In this document: positions 17,940 through 25,958 of the stretch, piece after piece
How the letters are laid out: every line of letters starts with the position of its first letter
How positions within the stretch are numbered: the first letter of the stretch is position 1
NCBI RefSeq assembly: GCF_026340975.1
Contig: NZ_JAPEOS010000003.1
Span: forward strand, 1,240,001 to 1,304,000
Length of the DNA: 64,000 nt
Reading direction: 5' to 3'
Source: Streptomyces sp. NBC_01214
GTDB lineage: Bacteria; Actinomycetota; Actinomycetes; Streptomycetales; Streptomycetaceae
The notes under the pieces: generated by a model
What the model was told of the DNA's origin: nothing
The model's input: the letters and a program-made list of their open reading frames with translations, nothing else
Database searches by the model: none
Position numbers and translations under genes: made by a program

Positions 17940-19331
17940 ATGGCTCTTCATGAGACGAAGGACGCACGCGCTCAGGACGCCGACACGGACGTGTTCACGT
18001 CCACCCTGAGCGGCCAGATCCTCCCCAAGTACAGGATTCCTGAGGACCACTCACCCACCGAGGTCGTCTACGAACTGCTCCGCAACGAGCTGCTCCTGGA
18101 CGGCAACGCGGCCCAGAACCTGGCCACCTTCTGCACCACCTGGTCGGACGAGGGCGTGCACCGCCTGATGAACGTCTGCCTCGACAAGAACATGATTGAC
18201 AAGGACGAGTACCCGCAGACCGCCGAGATCGAGTCCCGCTGCGTCAACATCCTGGCCGACCTGTGGAACGCCCCCGCCGGAACCACCGCCGCCGGCTGCT
18301 CCACCACCGGTTCCAGCGAAGCCGCCATGCTCGGCGGCCTCGCCCTCAAATGGCGGTGGCGCGAGCGCCGCCGAGCCGCGGGCCTGCCCACCGACCGCCC
18401 CAACCTGGTGTGCGGACCCGTCCAGATCTGCTGGGAGAAGTTCGCCCGCTACTTCGACGTCGAACTGCGACAGATCCCGATCGAGGCCGGCGCCACCGGC
18501 CTACGGGCCCATCAGCTCGCCGAGTACGTCGACGAGAACACCATCGGCGTCGTCGCCATCCTCGGCGTCACCTACACCTGTGACTACGAGCCGGTCGCCG
18601 AGATCGCCGCCGAGCTCGACCGGATCCAGGCCGAGCACGGCTGGGACGTCCCCATCCACGTGGACGGCGCGAGCGGCGGGTTCGTGGCGCCCTTCCTCCA
18701 CCCCGACGTGGTGTGGGACTTCCGGCTGGAGCGCGTCGCCTCCGTCAACACCTCCGGCCACAAGTACGGTCTCGCGCCGCTGGGAGTCGGCTGGATCGTC
18801 TGGCGCACCGCCGACCTCCTCCCCGCCGACCTCGTCTTCAACGTCGACTACCTCGGCGGCGACATGCCGACCTTCGCCCTCAACTTCTCCCGCCCGGGCG
18901 GCGAGATCATCGCGCAGTACTACCTGTTCCTGCGCCTGGGCCGGGCCGGCTACCGGCGGGTCCAGGAGGCGTGCGCCGACACCGCCCAGTACCTCGCCCG
19001 GCAGATCGCCGACATGGGCCCCTTCACCCTCCTCTACGACGGCCAGGGCGCCCTGCCCGCCGTCTCCTACAAACTCACCGACCCCGACGCCAGTCCCTTC
19101 AACCTCTACGACCTCTCCGACCGGCTGCGCATGCGCGGCTGGCAGGTGCCCTCGTACCCGCTGCCCGCGGACCGCGACGACACGGTCATCCAACGCGTCC
19201 TCGTCCGGCACGGCGTGACCCGCGATCAGATGGCCCTGCTCGTCACCGACCTGCGCGCGGCCGTGGAACACCTGACGGCCACGCCCCCGCCCGCACCGGC
19301 CGCCGCGCCGCGGTCCGGCTTCCACCACTGA
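17940..19331 (+). CDS. gadB: Glutamate decarboxylase (PLP-dependent, group II)
   Basis: 463 residues. It converts L-glutamate to GABA and CO2 using a proton, giving acid tolerance or GABA for metabolism. The PLP site is clear: CSTTGSSEAAMLGG, HVDGASGGFVAPF (Asp 242) and SVNTSGHKYGLAPLG (Schiff-base Lys 275). The length matches bacterial GAD. The C-terminus ends in an Ala/Pro tail with a HH pair. No glutamate/GABA antiporter is beside it. The ATG at 17940 lacks a ribosome site; a TTG at 17910 is the alternative. Confidence 0.93.
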   Translation: MALHETKDARAQDADTDVFTSTLSGQILPKYRIPEDHSPTEVVYELLRNELLLDGNAAQNLATFCTTWSDEGVHRLMNVCLDKNMIDKDEYPQTAEIESRCVNILADLWNAPAGTTAAGCSTTGSSEAAMLGGLALKWRWRERRRAAGLPTDRPNLVCGPVQICWEKFARYFDVELRQIPIEAGATGLRAHQLAEYVDENTIGVVAILGVTYTCDYEPVAEIAAELDRIQAEHGWDVPIHVDGASGGFVAPFLHPDVVWDFRLERVASVNTSGHKYGLAPLGVGWIVWRTADLLPADLVFNVDYLGGDMPTFALNFSRPGGEIIAQYYLFLRLGRAGYRRVQEACADTAQYLARQIADMGPFTLLYDGQGALPAVSYKLTDPDASPFNLYDLSDRLRMRGWQVPSYPLPADRDDTVIQRVLVRHGVTRDQMALLVTDLRAAVEHLTATPPPAPAAAPRSGFHH

Positions 19332-19344
19332 CCCGCACCGGGCT

Positions 19345-19374
19345 GTGACGCGCGTCGCACCCCGCAGGCGTCAC
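19345..19374. promoter_or_regulatory. Inverted repeat upstream of the epimerase-sigma operon
   Basis: GTGACGC and GCGTCAC form a perfect 7-bp inverted repeat 16 bases apart, 30 bp before the epimerase ATG. It may be an operator, part of an ECF41-type promoter (TGTGAC upstream of CGTC), or the terminator of gadB. Confidence 0.35.
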
Positions 19375-19403
19375 GTTCGCCGGGGCCACCCGGTCCCCCG
19401 GGT

Positions 19404-20330
19404 ATGAACGAGACCAAGAAGGTACTGCTGGCCGGGGCGAGCGGAGTCCTGGGACGCCACATCACCCGGGCGCTCACCCGCGCCGGCCACACCGTGATCG
19501 GCCTCGGCCGCGGAGCCGGGGCCGAGGTGCGCGCCGACCTGATGGACCGCGACGGGCTGCTGCGGGCGGTCGAGGGCATCGAGGCCGACACGGTGGTGCA
19601 CGCGGCCACCGCCCTGCGCACCGCGCCGATGCGGCACAAGGACATGTTCGCCACCGACGACCTGCGGGTGACCGGCACCAGGAACCTCATGGAGGCCGCC
19701 CGCGCGCTCGGCGCCCGCCGCGTCATCGCCGAGTCGATGGTCTTCGGCTACGGCTACCGGGACTTCGGCGACCACGTGATCACCGAGGACACCGACCCGT
19801 TCGCCCCGACCGGCGACCGCGCGGTGGAACGCCACCTCGAAGGCATGCGGGTCAAGGAGGAACTGATGCTGGGCTCCGCCGGGATCGAGGGCATCGCGCT
19901 GCGCTTCGGGCTCTTCTACGGCGCCGGAGCCACCGAGCCGCTCGTGGAGATGCTGCGCCGGCGCAAGGTACCGGCGGTCGCCGACCACGGACGCGTATTG
20001 CCCTGGGTGGACCTCGCGGACGCCGGCCGCGCCGTGGCCCTCGCCGTCGAGCGCGGCCGCCCGGGGCGGGCGTACAACATCGTCGACGACACCCCGACGG
20101 GATTCGGCGCCCACATCCGCGAGGTCGCCGAGGCGTACGGCACCCCGAAGCCGATGGGCGCGCCCGCCTGGCTGATGCGCCCCTTTCCCTACGCCCACCG
20201 CATGGTCACGACCAGCATGCGCGTCTCCCACGCACGGGCCGGGGCCGAGCTCGGCTGGGCGCCGGGCCACGCCGACTGCGCCGAAGGGCTGCGCGCCCTC
20301 GCCGGGAGCCGCCCCGTGGACCTCCCTTGA
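19404..20330 (+). CDS. NAD(P)-dependent epimerase/dehydratase
   Basis: 308 residues of the extended SDR type. The Rossmann motif is VLLAGASGVLGRHI. A short VVHAAT follows, and the usual active-site Tyr region is replaced by SMVFGYGYRDFGD. The lower half has YNIVDDTPTGFGAHIREVA. Together with the next gene it matches the known pairing of an ECF41 sigma factor with a COE protein (carboxymuconolactone decarboxylase, oxidoreductase or epimerase), so it is the likely target of that sigma factor. Confidence 0.87.
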   Translation: MNETKKVLLAGASGVLGRHITRALTRAGHTVIGLGRGAGAEVRADLMDRDGLLRAVEGIEADTVVHAATALRTAPMRHKDMFATDDLRVTGTRNLMEAARALGARRVIAESMVFGYGYRDFGDHVITEDTDPFAPTGDRAVERHLEGMRVKEELMLGSAGIEGIALRFGLFYGAGATEPLVEMLRRRKVPAVADHGRVLPWVDLADAGRAVALAVERGRPGRAYNIVDDTPTGFGAHIREVAEAYGTPKPMGAPAWLMRPFPYAHRMVTTSMRVSHARAGAELGWAPGHADCAEGLRALAGSRPVDLP

Positions 20331-20363
20331 TCATCCGGGTCGGCGAATGACACCGTGGTGACC

Positions 20364-21218
20364 ATGAGCGAGACTTTCGAGGAGCACCGGCGCCTGTTGT
20401 TCGGTACGGCCTACCGGATGCTGGGCAGCGTCGCAGACGCAGAGGACATCGTGCAGGACGCGTGGCTCGCCTGGCACCGCACCGACCGCACGGCCGTCGA
20501 GAACCCCAGGGCCTACCTGGTGCGCACCGTCACCAACCTGAGCCTCAACCGGCTCAGGTCGGCCCAGGTCGTCCGCGAGGCCTACGTCGGGCCCTGGCTC
20601 CCCGAACCCCTCCTGACCTCGCCCGACATCGCCGAGGAGGCCGAACTCGCCGACACCGTGTCCATGGCGGTCCTGGTCGTACTGGAGACGCTGACCCCGA
20701 CCGAGCGGGCGGTGTTCATGCTCCGCGAGGTGTTCGGGTACTCCTACGCCGAGATCGCCGAGGTCGTCGGGAAGTCCGAGGTGAGCGTCCGCCAGTCCGC
20801 GCACCGGGCCCGCCAACACGTCCGGGCCCGCCGCCCCCGCTTCACCGCCAAGGCGGCCGAACAGCGGGAGATCGTCGAGAAGTTCCGCCGGGCCTGCCTC
20901 GGCGGGGACCTCGGCGAGGTGCTCACGGTCCTCGCCCCCGACATCGTCTCCTGGGCCGACGGCGGCGGCATCGTCACCGCCGCCCGCCGTCCGCTGCACG
21001 GAGCCGACCACGTCGCCCGCTGGTGGCTGGGCGTCCTGGCCAAGTCCGAGGTCCGCGACGGGGCGATGCGCCTCGCCGAGATCAACGGCGAGCCGGGCCT
21101 GCTGCTCGTCCACGACGGCGCGACCGTCGGCGCCATGACCTTCGAGGCCGCCGACGGCCGGATCACCGCGCTGCGCGTCACCGTCAACCCGGAGAAGCTG
21201 CGGGGCCTGCGCCCCTGA
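20364..21218 (+). CDS. ECF41/SigJ-type sigma factor with SnoaL-like C-terminal domain
   Basis: 284 residues. The sigma-2 region (LFGTAYRMLGSVADAEDIVQDAWLAWHR), the linker motif GPWLPEPL and the sigma-4 region (LTPTERAVFMLREVFGYSYAEIAEVVGKSEVSVRQSAHRARQHV) are followed by a SnoaL-like extension. That extension carries SWADGGG and NPEKL, both known ECF41 signature sites. In ECF41 factors it tunes activity without a separate anti-sigma factor. It lies 33 bp behind the epimerase gene. Confidence 0.93.
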   Translation: MSETFEEHRRLLFGTAYRMLGSVADAEDIVQDAWLAWHRTDRTAVENPRAYLVRTVTNLSLNRLRSAQVVREAYVGPWLPEPLLTSPDIAEEAELADTVSMAVLVVLETLTPTERAVFMLREVFGYSYAEIAEVVGKSEVSVRQSAHRARQHVRARRPRFTAKAAEQREIVEKFRRACLGGDLGEVLTVLAPDIVSWADGGGIVTAARRPLHGADHVARWWLGVLAKSEVRDGAMRLAEINGEPGLLLVHDGATVGAMTFEAADGRITALRVTVNPEKLRGLRP

Positions 21219-21269
21219 CGCGCGGGCCCGGCGCCACCGGGCCGGGCGACCGCTCCGTACCGCCCCCCT

Positions 21270-21310
21270 ACCGATCCGTACCGCTCCGTACCGATCCGTA
21301 CCGCGCTGTG
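21270..21310. repeat. 10-bp tandem repeats
   Basis: Three adjacent units of CCGMTCCGTA run from 21271 to 21300 with related partial units on both sides, just past the end of the sigma-CAP gene. No function can be assigned. Confidence 0.6.
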
Positions 21311-21317
21311 CCGCTTC

Positions 21318-22949
21318 CTACCGTGCGCCGAAGTTCTGGGTCCACCAGGGGCCGCCCGCCCCCTGGTGGATGCCCACGCCGATGTCCTTGAAGGAACAGT
21401 TGAGGATGTTCGCCTTGTGGCCCGGGCTCTTCATCCAGGAGTCCATGACCGACTGGGCCGTCTGTTGGCCCCGCGCGATGTTCTCCCCGTACGTCGACCA
21501 GCGGTAGCCGGCCGCGGTCGTCCGGGCCCCCGGGTCCTTGCCGTCGGGGCTGGTGTGGTCGAAGAAGTCCCGGGCCGCCATGTCGTCGGAGTGCCCCTGA
21601 GCCGCCGCACGCAGCTGCGGGTCCTCCTTGAGGGGGCCGCAGCCGGCCGCCGCCCGCTCGCTGTTGACCAGGGCCACGACCTGGCCGGCCACGCCCGACG
21701 GCGGGGCGGGCGCCGGCTTGGCCGTCGAGGCCTTCGGGCTCGGGGACTTGCTCTTGGACTGCGTCGGGCTCGGGCTCGCCGACGGGCTCGGCGAGGCGGA
21801 GGCCGACGCGGAGGGCGAGGGGGACGCGGAGGGGGAAGCCGACTCCGAGGGCGGAGCGGCGGATTCGGTCGCCGAGAGCGCGGCCAGCGGGGTCGCGGGC
21901 GCGGCGGCGCCCTCCTTGGTGTCACCGGAACCGGGCAGCCCCCCGAGGTACACGAGCCCGCCGCCCGCGACGCAGGCGGCGAGCACCGCACCGCCGACCA
22001 CCCGGCGGCGGCCCTGCCGGCGCTTGCGCAGCGCGCCGCGGCCACCGCCGCCCACGTCGGCCACCGGGGTGAGCTGGGTCGCCGCGTCGTCGAAGCCACC
22101 GCCGAAGCCCCCGTCGACACCTTCGGCGAAGGCAACGCTCGTGGGGTCGAAGGCGGCCGCCCCCGCCGTCTTGACCCCTGCGAGCAGGGCCGCCGAGACC
22201 GGTACCAGGGCCAGACCGGCCAGCAGGCCCTCCGCCGGAACCAGCCCGCTCCACAGGCCGGAGCACCGTACGCACTCACGGGCGTGCCGGGCTATTCGCT
22301 TGCGCCACAGCGCCGAGGGCTGCCCGTCCCAGCCCGCCATCATGGTCCGCAGCTCCTCGCACGCCGGATGGGTATCCAGCGCGCGCTCCACCACGCGGGC
22401 CGACTCCAGCTGCGCCTTCATCCGCTGCACCCGGACCGCCGTGTGCTGCGGGGACAGCTCCAGCGCACTGGCCACCTCGGCCCGGGTCAGTTCCCCGGCG
22501 CACTCCAGCCACCACAGCGACAACAGCGCCCGGTCCTCCGGCTCCAGCCAGCGGGTGGCGCGGGCCGTCTCGCGCCGTTGCCCGGCGAGCTGGAGGCGGA
22601 CGACGGTCAGGTCGACGAAGTCGGCACCCGGGTCGGCGACATCGCTCGCGGCCTCCAGCGTGCTCTCGCCGAAACCACTCTGCCGGGCCTGCCAGTGCGC
22701 CCGCACGCGGTTCATCGCGATCGCCACCAGCCAGGACCGGAAGCTCTCGTCCGCGCGCAGGCCGCCCAGCCCGTCGAGCGCCCGCAGCATCGTGTCCTGC
22801 ACCACGTCGTCCACGTCGCAGGACCCGTTGAGGGCCCGCCCGACGATGTTGTAGACGAGCGGGAGATGGGTGCTGACGAGCTCGTCCTGCGCGCGCAGGT
22901 CGCCCGCGCGGGCCGCTGCCACGAGCGCTGCGGTGTGCTGAGTAGTCAT
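21318..22949 (-). CDS. ECF sigma factor fused to zinc finger, membrane segment and extracellular CAP domain
   Basis: 543 residues. Residues 10-88 are sigma region 2 (DVDDVVQDTMLRALDG) and 125-190 are region 4 (LTRAEVASALELSPQHTAVRVQRMKAQ). H222-x3-C226-x2-C229 resembles the anti-sigma zinc finger. 307-316 is Arg/Lys-rich, 317-339 is hydrophobic and probably membrane-spanning, and 345-417 is a Ser/Pro/Ala linker. 420-543 is a CAP/SCP domain (VNSERAAAGCGPL, HSDDMAARDFFDHTSPDG, YGENIARGQ, WMKSPGHKANIL, DIGVGIH). A second hydrophobic stretch at 240-262 leaves topology open. The sigma factor would be tied to the membrane and to an outside sensor. Confidence 0.88.
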   Translation of the reverse strand: MTTQHTAALVAAARAGDLRAQDELVSTHLPLVYNIVGRALNGSCDVDDVVQDTMLRALDGLGGLRADESFRSWLVAIAMNRVRAHWQARQSGFGESTLEAASDVADPGADFVDLTVVRLQLAGQRRETARATRWLEPEDRALLSLWWLECAGELTRAEVASALELSPQHTAVRVQRMKAQLESARVVERALDTHPACEELRTMMAGWDGQPSALWRKRIARHARECVRCSGLWSGLVPAEGLLAGLALVPVSAALLAGVKTAGAAAFDPTSVAFAEGVDGGFGGGFDDAATQLTPVADVGGGGRGALRKRRQGRRRVVGGAVLAACVAGGGLVYLGGLPGSGDTKEGAAAPATPLAALSATESAAPPSESASPSASPSPSASASASPSPSASPSPTQSKSKSPSPKASTAKPAPAPPSGVAGQVVALVNSERAAAGCGPLKEDPQLRAAAQGHSDDMAARDFFDHTSPDGKDPGARTTAAGYRWSTYGENIARGQQTAQSVMDSWMKSPGHKANILNCSFKDIGVGIHQGAGGPWWTQNFGAR

Positions 22950-23085
22950 GTGATTCCCTGTCCGTACCGGCGGTCGATGATGCCCGATACATGGGAGACC
23001 GTCGACGGGGACGTCGATAACAGTTATCCGGAAGAATTTTCCCGAAGAGTTTCCAGCGCCTTCCACCGGGGCCCTCCAACGGGGG

Positions 23086-23871
23086 TCACAGCAGCGGAGC
23101 CAGGGCCTCGGCGGCCGCGCGCAGGGCCGGTGCGTACGCCTCGATCTCCTCGCGGGAGACCAGGAACGTGACGGTGGTGACGCTGACCCCGCCGATCGGC
23201 CGGCCCGCCGGACCGAGGACCGCCGCGCCGATGCAGCGGATGGTGGGCTCGTTCTCCTCGTCGTCGACGGCGAAGCCCCGGGCACGGACCGCCGCCAGTT
23301 GGGCGTGCAGCGCCCGTGCGGTCGTGAGCGTGTGCGGCGTCCGGCGCGGTAGCCCGGTCACGTCGATCAGTTCCCGTACCTCCTCGGCGGGCAGCAGGGC
23401 CAGGATGCTCTTGCCGATCGCGGTCGTGTGCAGCGGCATGCGCATGCCGACGCGGGAGGCCGTCCGGAAGGGCTGGTCCTCGCTCTCCAGCTTGCGGATG
23501 TAGGTGATGGTCCGCCCGCTGTGCAGGGCCAGATGGACCGTCTGGCCGGTGGCCCGCCGCAGTTCGCCGAGGATGTGCCCGATGCTGGCCGGCTCCCCGG
23601 CGCCGACCAGGGCGGACAGCCCGCGCAGCCGCGGCCCCACCCCGTACCGGCTGTCGGCCTCCTGGCGTACGAAGCCCTGGTCGATCAGCGAGGCCAGGAT
23701 GCGGAAGGTGCTCGACTTGGGCACCGCGGCCGCGGCCGTCACATCGGCGAGGCGGTGCGGGCCGCCGGGCGCGGCCACCGCCTCCAGAACGCGCAGGGAC
23801 TTCTCCAGGGCGGACCCGGCCGCGGAGGTCCGCCCCGCGCGCCCGCCCGCTGCCGCTTCATCCATTGACAC
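23086..23871 (-). CDS. IclR-family transcriptional regulator
   Basis: 261 residues. The N-terminal winged helix (SLRVLEAVAAPGGPHRLADVTAAAAVPKSSTFRILASLIDQGFV) is followed by the IclR effector domain (MPLHTTAIGKSILALLP, GFAVDDEENEPTIRCIGAAVLG, GGVSVTTVTFLVS). It diverges from the KDPG aldolase and KDG kinase genes and is their likely KdgR-like repressor. The GTG at 23871 has GGAG at a normal distance; the ATG at 23865 is the alternative. Operator-like palindromes lie 37-73 bp upstream of its start. Confidence 0.9.
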   Translation of the reverse strand: MSMDEAAAGGRAGRTSAAGSALEKSLRVLEAVAAPGGPHRLADVTAAAAVPKSSTFRILASLIDQGFVRQEADSRYGVGPRLRGLSALVGAGEPASIGHILGELRRATGQTVHLALHSGRTITYIRKLESEDQPFRTASRVGMRMPLHTTAIGKSILALLPAEEVRELIDVTGLPRRTPHTLTTARALHAQLAAVRARGFAVDDEENEPTIRCIGAAVLGPAGRPIGGVSVTTVTFLVSREEIEAYAPALRAAAEALAPLL

Positions 23872-23907
23872 GAGTGCTCCCGGCCTGGGTAGGGTCTCGA
23901 CCACATG

Positions 23908-23944
23908 GTTCCGTCACACGGTACGTCGTTCCACTACGTGGAAC
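23908..23944. promoter_or_regulatory. Two tandem operator-like palindromes for the IclR regulator
   Basis: A perfect palindrome, GTTCCAC-TAC-GTGGAAC, lies at 23928-23944. A near copy, GTTCCGT-CAC-ACGGTAC with one mismatch, lies at 23908-23924. The centres are 20 bp apart, about two helical turns, between the divergent iclR and aldolase genes. Confidence 0.7.
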
Positions 23945-23972
23945 AAGCGCGTGGAGCGAAGGGGAGGGTTCG

Positions 23973-24698
23973 TTGCCCGATCACCCGTCAGGCCATCTGT
24001 CCGGCCGGCCGTCAGGCCACCGGTCCGGCGATCCGTCGGACCACCTGCCCGGCGATCCGTCGGGACACTTCTACGCGGTGCTGGCGGCCCAGCGCGTGCT
24101 GCCCGTGCTGCGCAGTGCCGACGCCGACGAGGCCGTGCGCCACACCACCGACCTGCTCGCCGCCGGCTGCCGCGCGGTCGAGCTCACCACCTCGACCCCC
24201 GGCTGGGCGGCCGCCGTGACCCGCACCGCCGCGCTGAACGACGTCCACGGCCGCCCGGCGCTGATCGGCGTCGGCACGGTCACCACCACCGCGCAGGCGG
24301 AGACGGCCCTCGACGCGGGCGCCGCCTTCCTGATCTCCCCCTACCCGGCCCCCGAGGTCCGCGGGGTGGCCGTACGCCGCGAAGCCGTGTTCATCGAGGG
24401 CGGGTTCACCCCCGGCGAGATCGCCGCCGCCGTCCGGGCCGCAGGAGCCGCCAAGGTCTTCCCGGCGCACGTCGGCGGCCCGGGGTTCGTGCGCTCCCTC
24501 CGGGCCGTCCTGCCCGGGGCGGTGATCGTCCCGACCGGCGGCATCCGGCCCGCCGACGTCCCGGACTGGCTCGCCGCCGGCGCGACGGCCGTCGGGATCG
24601 GCGGCGGCCTGCCGTGCGACCCGGGCGAACTGGCCGCCGTGTTCGCCGGTGCGGCCGCGCCGTGCTGCGGCTCCTGCAACGCCGCCGCGGGGCACTGA
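23973..24698 (+). CDS. eda: KDPG/KHG aldolase
   Basis: 241 residues. It cleaves 2-keto-3-deoxy-6-phosphogluconate to pyruvate and glyceraldehyde 3-phosphate. Class I aldolase motifs are clear: RVLPVLR, CRAVELTTSTPGW (catalytic Glu), LIGVGTVTT, FLISPYPAPEV, AAKVFPAHVGGPGF (Schiff-base Lys) and IVPTGGIRP. The C-terminal CCGSC cluster is odd. Residues 1-33 are a repeat-like Pro-Ser-Gly-His tail not found in typical Eda. The TTG start at 23973 follows a GGGGAGGG site five bases before it. Confidence 0.88.
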   Translation: MPDHPSGHLSGRPSGHRSGDPSDHLPGDPSGHFYAVLAAQRVLPVLRSADADEAVRHTTDLLAAGCRAVELTTSTPGWAAAVTRTAALNDVHGRPALIGVGTVTTTAQAETALDAGAAFLISPYPAPEVRGVAVRREAVFIEGGFTPGEIAAAVRAAGAAKVFPAHVGGPGFVRSLRAVLPGAVIVPTGGIRPADVPDWLAAGATAVGIGGGLPCDPGELAAVFAGAAAPCCGSCNAAAGH

Positions 24699-24721
24699 CC
24701 GTGCGCGGGGCACTGACCGTG
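24686..24721 (+). repeat. Perfect 18-bp tandem duplication at the aldolase-kinase junction
   Basis: CGCGGGGCACTGACCGTG occurs twice without a gap, at 24686-24703 and 24704-24721. Each unit holds CACTGACCGTG, so the first gives the aldolase stop and a GTG, and the second a second in-frame GTG. Confidence 0.9.
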
Positions 24722-25735
24722 GCCGGAGGAACCGACCCGCACGACGACCCGCACGACGACGTGCACTACGACGTGCTCGTACTCGGTGAGGTCCTGGTCG
24801 AGATCCACGCGGGCACCGCCCTGCGCGAGGCCGCCGACGGCACCCCGGCCCGCATCTCCTACTCCGGGGACGCCCTCAACGCGGCAGCCGCCGCAGCCGC
24901 GGCCGGCGCCCGTACCGCCCTGCTCGCCGTGGTCGGCGACGACGAACTGAGCGTCCCGCTGCTGGACCGGGCCGCCGCACTCGGCGTGGACGTCTCCCAC
25001 GTCCGCCGCGCCCCGCGCCCCAACGGCGCCTACCTGCTCGCCGCCGACACCGACGGCGACCGCGAGTTCGTCTACTGGCGCACGCACAGCGCCGGATCCA
25101 CCCTGGGACCCCGGCACGTCGCATCCTGGCGGGACCTGCTGTCCGGCTGCGGCGCGCTCGTCACCAGCGGCATCACCGGCGCCCTGTCGCCGAGCAGCCG
25201 CGATGCCGTACTGGCAGCCGCCCGCCTGGTGCACGGGGCGGGCGGGCACGTGACGTACGACCCCAACTTCCGCTCCCGACTGACCGGACCGGCCGAGGCC
25301 CGGGAGCTGCTGGCGGAGATCGCGCCGCTGACCGGGCTGCTCAAGGCCTCCTCCCCGGCCGACGCGCGGGCCCTCGTGGACACCGCCGACCCGGGTACGA
25401 CCGCCGCCCGCTGCCGCGCACTGGGCGCCCGTACGGTCGTGGTCACCACGGGCGCCGACCGGCTGTTGCTGGACGACGGCACGCGGGCGGCGTACCTTCC
25501 CGTGCCGGTCAATCCCGAGCCGGTGGACGCGACCGGTGCGGGGGACTGTTTCACCGGAACCACCACCGCCCGGCTCGTCCTCGGGGACACCCTCGAGGAC
25601 GCCGTGGCGTACGGCACCGCCGCCGCCTCCCTCTCGGTCTCCGGCCGCGGCGGCACCGGGCGCGTCCCCGCCTTCAGCGAGACGGCGGCGCTGGCGGCCG
25701 TCCACCGCCGCTCCGGCCGGGGGACGTCGGGCTAG
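24701..25735 (+). CDS. kdgK: PfkB-family sugar kinase, probable 2-keto-3-deoxygluconate kinase
   Basis: 344 residues. The ribokinase fold shows VLGEVLVEIHAG, SYSGDALNAAAAAAAAGARTALLAVVGDDELS, HVTYDPNFRSRL, and the catalytic ATP/anion-hole motif PVDATGAGDCFTGTTTA (catalytic Asp). Pairing with KDPG aldolase and an IclR regulator points to 2-keto-3-deoxygluconate as substrate. The start is either GTG 24701, two bases after the aldolase stop, or GTG 24719, created by an 18-bp duplication. The stop codon lies in the end of the 25732 element. Confidence 0.88.
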   Translation: MRGALTVAGGTDPHDDPHDDVHYDVLVLGEVLVEIHAGTALREAADGTPARISYSGDALNAAAAAAAAGARTALLAVVGDDELSVPLLDRAAALGVDVSHVRRAPRPNGAYLLAADTDGDREFVYWRTHSAGSTLGPRHVASWRDLLSGCGALVTSGITGALSPSSRDAVLAAARLVHGAGGHVTYDPNFRSRLTGPAEARELLAEIAPLTGLLKASSPADARALVDTADPGTTAARCRALGARTVVVTTGADRLLLDDGTRAAYLPVPVNPEPVDATGAGDCFTGTTTARLVLGDTLEDAVAYGTAAASLSVSGRGGTGRVPAFSETAALAAVHRRSGRGTSG

Positions 25736-25958
25736 GCCCTGTTGTCGTCAAGGTCCCGTCGGGCCCGCGCCGCCCGGCGCCGCACCTGATCCCCCAGACT
25801 CCGTCCGGGGGACCCCAGGTCGTCGGGGCGCCCGAGTACGTCCCGTTCACGGGCGCCCCTCCGCTGCCCTGCTTCCCCTCGGCCCTGCGGGCCCGGGGAG
25901 ACCCCGTGGCACCGGACGCCGCGGGCTCGGCCGGCGCCACTGTGACGACAGGACCTAG
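25732..25958. mobile_element. MITE-like inverted-repeat element between convergent genes
   Basis: The ends are CTAGGCCCTGTTGTCGTCA (25732-25750) and the reverse complement of CTAGGTCCTGTCGTCA (25943-25958), one mismatch and a 3-base gap apart, both starting with CTAG. No ORF fits inside. An internal 10-bp stem (GGGGCGCCCG, 25825-25834/25850-25859) is present. A 26-base block from 25909 recurs at about 44292. Confidence 0.6.

Noticed and set aside
23504..24700. Long frame running into the KDG kinase from upstream
   Set aside because: It crosses the iclR promoter and the aldolase gene in the wrong frame; the kinase begins at a GTG two bases after the aldolase stop.
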